Assembly: GCA_965656545.1 (NCBI GenBank)
Contig: CBFHKZ010000003.1
Location: 124,001 to 188,000, forward strand
Source: UBA7446 sp965656545
Lineage (GTDB): Bacteria; Bacteroidota; Bacteroidia; Flavobacteriales; Flavobacteriaceae
Direction: 5' to 3'
Length of the DNA stretch: 64,000 nt
This document shows positions 59,618 to 64,000 of the stretch, in pieces. The position numbers and the translations under genes were made by a program. Position 1 is the stretch's first letter, and each line of letters begins with the position of its first letter. The notes below the pieces were generated by a model. That model was not told where the DNA came from and did not search any database. It worked only from the letters and a program-made list of their open reading frames with translations.

Positions 59618-61269
59618 TCTTTGCGATAAAACGTTGTCTCAAATGTAGTGCTGTTGCCGACTTTATCCCAAACAATTAGCTTTAAATTGTGTTTTGTCTT
59701 TTTGAGTTTCACAGGATCTCGAAATCGAAACGTGAGTTCTTTTTTCTTTTGTTCGTATTCAAACAGTATCCACTTGCCGTTTAAGTAGCCTTCATAGCGA
59801 TCAACTCCAGCGCCTTTGTCATCTATCGTAAATCGAATGTCTTTCTCTAACGAAATCCAACGATCACTTATTTTCTTTTGATCTACAATAGTCGGGGGAA
59901 TGCTGTCTACCAGCACCGTTATGGCTCCTGTTCCTTTTAGTTTAGCCGAAAACTGACCTTTGTTGTTCTTATTTGTCACAAACCCCCAGCGCTTACTGCG
60001 CTTTAAGGCCAAATAAGCCCCTTTGGGTGTTTTTTCTTTTTCTAATGTTAAGCTGTACGGTTTCTCAAAATAGGCGTAATCGTTGGAGATGTTGAGCGTG
60101 TCTCCATCCATTTCAATATTTAGGGGTGTGGGTTGGCTAAAGGTTTTTGCGTTTATATATAAGCTGAAATCTTGCAATTCAAACATATAGTCCCTTTTAG
60201 GATAAATCATTTTGCCGGGCATTGGAGATTTTTTTGTCACCCAAACTTCTTCGGCTTTTCCTTCAATGGGTACTTCTAAATAGACGTTATTCCCCGCAAC
60301 ATCGCTTAGTTTTATGGTGTAGGTCAACTGCGCACCTGCTTCAACAGCAACAAGCCCGTTGTTTGTGTAATTGGCAAAAGCAACTGGTGCTTCGTGGGTG
60401 TTAAAAAGTTGCATCACCTTCTTTTTTGTGTCTATGTACAGCGGATAGTCAATCAATTTGTGCATTTCGCTGGTGTCGTCAAATGAGAGTGTGTCAAATT
60501 GAATTTCAAATCGAGGGGTGCTGTCGATAGTGGCATCAATGTTAAAAGCACCGTTTTTAAAAAAGGAGTCATTCTGCCTGTCAAAATGCTCTATACCAAA
60601 ACCAATTGTTCCGATGGCTTTGATGGTATCGGCAACATACACACTGTCATTTTTTTGGGTAATGGCCAATTGAATCTGCTCCTCTGACCTGTTAATAACA
60701 CCATCAACGGGATAGCCAATAAGCTGAACAATGATGGGCTTACGCGTATCAGCAATATTGTCATTGGCAAGTAGTGGATTGAAAGGAATTTGGTTTGCAC
60801 TTGTTCTCAGTTCAAAATGCAGGTGGGGTCCAAAAGACGAACCTGTGTTCCCCGAATATCCAATAAGTGCTCCTTTTTTAACGGGCATTTGATCAGGTTC
60901 TGGAAAGAATTCAATAGTGTAACTTTTTTGGCTGTATTGTTTTTTGCGAACGTGTGGGATAATATCGGGGCTGTATCGCTTCAGATGCGCATAAACACTT
61001 GTCACTCCGTTGGGGTGATTGATGTATAGTGCTTTTCCATATCCACCTTGCTGAATTTTAATACGCGACACATATCCGTCTGCAACGGCACGCAGTGGCA
61101 GACCTTGTTTTCCATGGGTACGAATATCAATTCCTGCGTGGAAATGTGTCCCTCTTAGCTCGGCAAAGGTTCCTGACAATTGCATGGGAATATCTACGGG
61201 AGGATGGTAGTCCTGCGCATGAATAAGGCTTATTGCCAACAAGGCAAATAGTAAGATTGAGCGTTTCAT
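59614..61269 (-). CDS. M23 family metallopeptidase
   Basis: A 551-residue exported protein with a signal peptide of about 18 residues (LLAISLIHAQ). The LytM domain is at the N-terminus with H44 and D48 in THFHAGIDI and the catalytic H149 and H151 in FGPHLHFELRT, the full zinc-enzyme set. The long C-terminal part (about 190-551) is beta-rich and includes repeated Ig-like segments. It should cut peptidoglycan cross-bridges or bind the wall. A -7 element sits 5 bases before its ATG. Confidence 0.92.
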   Translation of the reverse strand: MKRSILLFALLAISLIHAQDYHPPVDIPMQLSGTFAELRGTHFHAGIDIRTHGKQGLPLRAVADGYVSRIKIQQGGYGKALYINHPNGVTSVYAHLKRYSPDIIPHVRKKQYSQKSYTIEFFPEPDQMPVKKGALIGYSGNTGSSFGPHLHFELRTSANQIPFNPLLANDNIADTRKPIIVQLIGYPVDGVINRSEEQIQLAITQKNDSVYVADTIKAIGTIGFGIEHFDRQNDSFFKNGAFNIDATIDSTPRFEIQFDTLSFDDTSEMHKLIDYPLYIDTKKKVMQLFNTHEAPVAFANYTNNGLVAVEAGAQLTYTIKLSDVAGNNVYLEVPIEGKAEEVWVTKKSPMPGKMIYPKRDYMFELQDFSLYINAKTFSQPTPLNIEMDGDTLNISNDYAYFEKPYSLTLEKEKTPKGAYLALKRSKRWGFVTNKNNKGQFSAKLKGTGAITVLVDSIPPTIVDQKKISDRWISLEKDIRFTIDDKGAGVDRYEGYLNGKWILFEYEQKKKELTFRFRDPVKLKKTKHNLKLIVWDKVGNSTTFETTFYRKE

Positions 61270-61274
61270 GTTTT

Positions 61275-61282
61275 CAAAGGTA
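61275..61282 (-). promoter_or_regulatory. -7 promoter element for M23 peptidase, near-leaderless
   Basis: On the minus strand TACCTTTG ends 5 bases before the ATG at 61269. Confidence 0.65.
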
Positions 61283-61337
61283 AAATATTATGATGCAAAA
61301 TTGGGACTTTGAATTTGTGAAATGTCAACAGCTTAGG

Positions 61338-61345
61338 TACATTTG
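61338..61345 (+). promoter_or_regulatory. -7 promoter element for the coiled-coil/zapA genes
   Basis: TACATTTG lies 16 bases before the ATG at 61362. The intervening AAAGGAAATAA includes AAAGGA, the closest thing to a purine-rich site in this area. Confidence 0.6.
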
Positions 61346-61361
61346 AAAGGAAATAATATAA

Positions 61362-61664
61362 ATGGACACCTCCACCACTGCCGTTTTGGATCAATTGGAA
61401 AATCAGCTTCACGAGTTGGTTGAAAAAATGCGTCAATTGCAGCAATCGAAAGCCACTTTAGAAACCAGCTTGCTTGAAGCTCAAGCTAAATTTCAGAAAA
61501 AGCAAGAAGATGCACAGGAGTGGAAAGAAAAATACGAAGCCTTAAAAGCTGTCCAGGGCATGAAAACGGACAATACCGCAGCTAAAAAACGCACCTTACA
61601 TCACATAGATGCGTTAATAAACGAAGTTGACGCTTGTATTGCACAAATTAAAATAGAAGACTGA
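61362..61664 (+). CDS. Small coiled-coil protein upstream of zapA
   Basis: A 100-residue, highly helical protein with heptad patterns from about 8 to 65 (LDQLENQLHELVEKMRQLQQ). No enzyme motif is present. Small coiled-coil proteins next to zapA in this phylum are thought to act in cell division, perhaps as ZapB-like partners; this is inference from position. Its stop overlaps the zapA ATG by one base (TGATG), implying coupled translation. Confidence 0.8.
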   Translation: MDTSTTAVLDQLENQLHELVEKMRQLQQSKATLETSLLEAQAKFQKKQEDAQEWKEKYEALKAVQGMKTDNTAAKKRTLHHIDALINEVDACIAQIKIED

Positions 61665-61948
61665 TGCAAAAAATTAAACTTTCTATTGCCGATAGGGTAT
61701 ACCCATTAAGTGTTCCAGAAGGTGAAGAAGCTATTTTACGTGAAGCGGCAAAAAGCCTAAATGTAATGGTAGATCACTTCGAGAAAAACTACGCCGTAAA
61801 AGACAAACAAGACGTTCTGGCCATGTGTGCCCTTCAGGTTGCTGTACAGTCCAGTAAGGAAGCAGATGCCAATACGACATCGCAAAGTGATGTTCACAAA
61901 AAAATTGTACTTTTATCCAAGTATTTAACGGAGCAATTAGCTTCCTAA
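61664..61948 (+). CDS. zapA: Cell division protein ZapA
   Basis: A 94-residue ZapA, a small FtsZ-ring stabiliser. The N-terminal strand-helix domain has IKLSIADRVYPLSVPEGEEA, and the helical C-terminal half (about 30-94) dimerises. Length matches the family. The gene is followed directly by the 6S-like RNA, an arrangement also seen in Gammaproteobacteria (zapA-ssrS). Confidence 0.9.
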   Translation: MQKIKLSIADRVYPLSVPEGEEAILREAAKSLNVMVDHFEKNYAVKDKQDVLAMCALQVAVQSSKEADANTTSQSDVHKKIVLLSKYLTEQLAS

Positions 61949-61960
61949 ATACCAAAAAAA

Positions 61961-62130
61961 CCGTACCCTACATCGGGTATATTTTTTGATAAACTCAACG
62001 CTAATTTAATTCGAAGAGGTGAGTTTTGGGTGCACAAGCAAGCCGTTCTAAACGGATCCTTAAACACGCAGGTAGCCTCAAACATGTTTAATTCGAGTTT
62101 ATGCAAAACTTGCCGGGTGTAGGTTTTTTT
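61961..62130 (+). ncRNA. ssrS: 6S-like RNA (6S-Flavo type)
   Basis: About 170 bases with the layout of 6S RNA. Ends pair: 61967-61978 (CCTACATCGGGT) with 62112-62123 (GCCGGGTGTAGG), 11 of 12 positions including G-T pairs, then a T-tract. A large, nearly symmetrical open bubble follows (about 12 bases on the left, 11 on the right), closed by AAACTC (61991-61996) pairing with GAGTTT (62095-62100). A further hairpin CCGTT-CTAA-ACGG type lies inside (62043-62055). 6S RNA binds RNA polymerase by mimicking an open promoter. I rely on structure and zapA linkage; no covariance search was run. Confidence 0.72.
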
Positions 62131-63020
62131 TAATAATTGACCGGTAATTTATTCTTCTCGAATAGTTTGTGAATCCACAGAATAACAACCCCAAAGCCAA
62201 CAGCTGAAATAATAAGCAATACATTTTGAAGTCCTGAAACACTAAAGGATAACTTGACCAAAATGGTGGAGATTACAAATCCAGAATTGCGAATCACTTT
62301 GTTAAACTTATCGGTGTGCGCAAATGAAAACAACACCAAAAGCACGTCTACCAAAATTAGCACAGTAAAGAAATCATCAAAAAACACAGCATTAACATCA
62401 AGCCCTGAAGTGATTCCCTGTCCAAATTCAGATACCTGTGACGCCCATTCAAATACATTGAAAAAAGCGATGATGACAAATGTTGGCACCAATAAAACAG
62501 CTAACGACTTTTTGAACTTAACAAAGCGAATAAGCTCTGGACGGGTTTCGGTGAGCTTTAACAGTTTTCGCACCCTAAACTTATTCATGCTATAGAAGAA
62601 GTGAATGAGTAAAAACAGGACTACGGTGGCAATGATGTCGTATATAAATTGAAGGTTTTCTGCACTTTCAAACCAGTTGCCATCCAAGGATATGTTGGAT
62701 AAATCTTTGTACAGCCTCCGAATGACAATAAGCATGATGATTTCGTATTGCTTGCCAATATAGATGGTCATGGACTTTGGCAAATAATAAATCAGCAAAT
62801 ACACCTCATAGACAAGAATAAAAGAGAATGGCGTATAAATGGCCGAAATAGGGTTGGTGAACAACTCGCCTGTAATGGCAATTCCAAGAAGGCCAAGGTC
62901 GTTTAGCGTGATCACCGCCAAGTGAAGCAAAAAGCTTACGATAGCAAGGTTTATGATAAATTTTTCGCTTAACTTTTTGGTTTTTTCATCCAAAAGTTTG
63001 GCGTATAGCAGCTCGAACAT
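62130..63020 (-). CDS. Multi-pass membrane protein of unknown function
   Basis: A 296-residue protein with seven or eight predicted transmembrane helices (about 25-50, 58-80, 92-110, 128-147, 170-190, 210-230, 243-265 and 265-285). I do not recognise the family. A positively charged helix, IIMLIVIRRLYKDLS, is reminiscent of voltage-sensor helices, but no pore motif is seen. It is transcribed towards the 6S-like RNA; its stop codon lies in the T-tract that ends that RNA. It starts 89 bases from the cupin gene. Confidence 0.65.
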   Translation of the reverse strand: MFELLYAKLLDEKTKKLSEKFIINLAIVSFLLHLAVITLNDLGLLGIAITGELFTNPISAIYTPFSFILVYEVYLLIYYLPKSMTIYIGKQYEIIMLIVIRRLYKDLSNISLDGNWFESAENLQFIYDIIATVVLFLLIHFFYSMNKFRVRKLLKLTETRPELIRFVKFKKSLAVLLVPTFVIIAFFNVFEWASQVSEFGQGITSGLDVNAVFFDDFFTVLILVDVLLVLFSFAHTDKFNKVIRNSGFVISTILVKLSFSVSGLQNVLLIISAVGFGVVILWIHKLFEKNKLPVNY

Positions 63021-63086
63021 GTAGTTAAAATTTCTTCAATATATAAATTTTGTTCCACTATGCAGCATCATTTCTGTGCCTTGCTG

Positions 63087-63094
63087 TATATTTG
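63087..63094 (+). promoter_or_regulatory. -7 promoter element for the cupin gene
   Basis: TATATTTG lies 14 bases before the ATG at 63109. Confidence 0.6.
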
Positions 63095-63108
63095 ATACAA
63101 ACATAACA

Positions 63109-63591
63109 ATGGATTCATTCGAACAAATTAAGTCCCATATCGAATCGTTAGGCTTCAAAGTAGTAGCACATGATTTTGAACGTCCGTGGGGTGGTTTTCT
63201 GGTTATAGATGAGGTACAAGCACAAGACTTTGCCAATCGGTTTTTTTCTGGATTAGACGTAAATTCACTTCGCATTGGGGGAAAATTAAGCCCTAAAATA
63301 TTGATTGTTTCGCCTGACGTACGCCTGTCTTGGCAGTACCATCACAGACGTGCTGAAATATGGCGCGTTTATAAGGGAGCCGCTGGTATCATGCGTTCCG
63401 ATACCGATGAAGCGGGAGCATTAGAAGTACTCAATGAGGGCGATCAAGTTCGCTTGCAACAGGGCGAACGCCACCGTTTGGTTGGGCTGGATTCTCGTGC
63501 CTTGGTAGCAGAAATATGGCAACACACAGATCCAGAAAACCCATCTGATGAGGATGATATTGTCCGAGTTTCTGACGATTTTGGAAGATAA
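63109..63591 (+). CDS. Cupin protein, mannose-6-phosphate isomerase-like
   Basis: A 160-residue cupin-fold protein like the type II phosphomannose isomerase C-terminal domain. The first cupin motif SWQYHHRRAEIWRVYKG (about residues 82-98) carries the metal His pair and Glu, and the second motif GERHRLVGLD has the later His. The ATG at 63109 is chosen because it sits 14 bases after a -7 element; an in-frame GTG at 63076 precedes that promoter. Sugar-phosphate isomerase activity or sugar binding is likely; the substrate is unknown. Confidence 0.85.
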   Translation: MDSFEQIKSHIESLGFKVVAHDFERPWGGFLVIDEVQAQDFANRFFSGLDVNSLRIGGKLSPKILIVSPDVRLSWQYHHRRAEIWRVYKGAAGIMRSDTDEAGALEVLNEGDQVRLQQGERHRLVGLDSRALVAEIWQHTDPENPSDEDDIVRVSDDFGR

Positions 63592-63593
63592 AT

Positions 63594-64000
63594 ATGAATA
63601 CCTTTTCTAGCCGTTTCGTTTCTATTGAGGCATTGCAACAAAAACTTGCAGCCCATACAGATGCGGCCTTATTAACACCCATTGACGGAAAGTGGAGTGT
63701 ATTGCAGCATCTTTACCATTGCTGGTTGGTGGAAAGAGGGGTGTTGGCTTATATTAAGCTTAAAACACAAGACCCAGACGGCTTGGAGCAGGTACGTTTG
63801 CTAACCCGACTGCGATTTTTCTTTTTTTTCACAATCTTAAAAGTAGGATTGCTAAAAGTTAAAGCCCCTAAGGTAGTCCAGGCTTTTCCCGAAAATATGA
63901 ATCGACAAGATTTGTTTGAACGCTTGGCCAAAACACGGGAAGAGGCTGATTTGTTTTTTGCAGATTTCCCTGAAGCCACGGCCCGTAAGGGTATTTTTAA
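63594..64000 (+). CDS. DinB-like protein, 3'-truncated by the window end
   Basis: An open frame from the ATG at 63594 to the last base, 135 codons, with no stop. It starts MNTFSSRFVSIEALQQKL and contains GKWSVLQHLYHCWLVERGVL, the usual DinB-fold opening with a Trp-Ser and a His in a four-helix bundle. Most DinB-like proteins of this kind are 150-180 residues. They bind metals and some are thiol-dependent transferases, relevant because bshC is present in the window. It starts 2 bases after the cupin stop, so the genes are probably cotranscribed. Confidence 0.75.
   Translation, partial: MNTFSSRFVSIEALQQKLAAHTDAALLTPIDGKWSVLQHLYHCWLVERGVLAYIKLKTQDPDGLEQVRLLTRLRFFFFFTILKVGLLKVKAPKVVQAFPENMNRQDLFERLAKTREEADLFFADFPEATARKGIF

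Noticed and set aside
1..64000. tRNA or rRNA genes
   Set aside because: I scanned both strands for T-loop-like and cloverleaf patterns by eye and saw none convincing; a tRNAscan-SE run would decide.

Overview
This window looks like a piece of a Flavobacteriales (Bacteroidota) chromosome. The gene set is typical of that group: adjacent guaA, a LysM/periplasmic-binding protein, pyrG and yidC; rpmB-rpmG-DUF4295-ftsY; bshC for bacillithiol; tandem DUF368 genes; an OstA-like protein; and a zapA gene followed by a 6S-like RNA. Promoters match the Bacteroidota -7 element TAnnTTTG, and genes lack obvious Shine-Dalgarno sequences. Most of the window is dense housekeeping DNA with 1-17 base gene overlaps and almost no long intergenic space.

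Layout. 1-16213 (+): FAH-family hydrolase, cinA, ribosomal proteins L28/L33 with a 50-residue Bacteroidota protein, ftsY, a lipoprotein amidase, rimO, bshC, guaA, a LysM lipid/cell-envelope-type protein, pyrG, yidC, mnmA. 16214-19497 (mostly -): a visibly AT-rich accessory island with a TlpA-like thioredoxin, a three-gene toxin / HTH antitoxin / SecB-like chaperone operon, and an orphan lipoprotein. Two near-identical ~110-base leaders lie in front of the thioredoxin and lipoprotein genes. 19498-30990: lysA, sucC, hsp20, uvrB, an ABC-2 exporter, an uncharacterised protein with kinase-like motifs, a PRiA4_ORF3-like protein, heme A synthase, CCA-adding enzyme and tsaC. 30974-37294: glycosyltransferases for a surface glycan. 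37300-46118: dapD, ruvX-def-mazG, a DUF349 protein, aroE, two DUF368 genes, a TPR protein. 46197-53827 (-): a long operon-like run relA/spoT, Fur-like regulator, purA, ostA-like, class III aminotransferase, plus trmH. 53917-64000: LytTR response regulator, ornithine aminotransferase, cysteine desulfurase, TonB-dependent receptor, M23 peptidase, a coiled-coil protein and zapA with a 6S-like RNA, a membrane protein, a cupin and a truncated DinB-like gene.

The strongest candidates for something undescribed are: (1) the toxin-antitoxin-chaperone operon at 16944-18275 with paired operators around its promoter; (2) an in-frame, fourfold 18-base repeat inside mnmA whose end matches a dispersed palindromic repeat also present at 19409-19464; (3) the duplicated structured leader at 16813-16943 and 19292-19403; (4) a large class of promoters placed so close to the start codon that the mRNAs should be nearly leaderless; (5) a kinase-like protein at 26433-27497. 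All calls come from reading the sequence by eye; no database search was possible.
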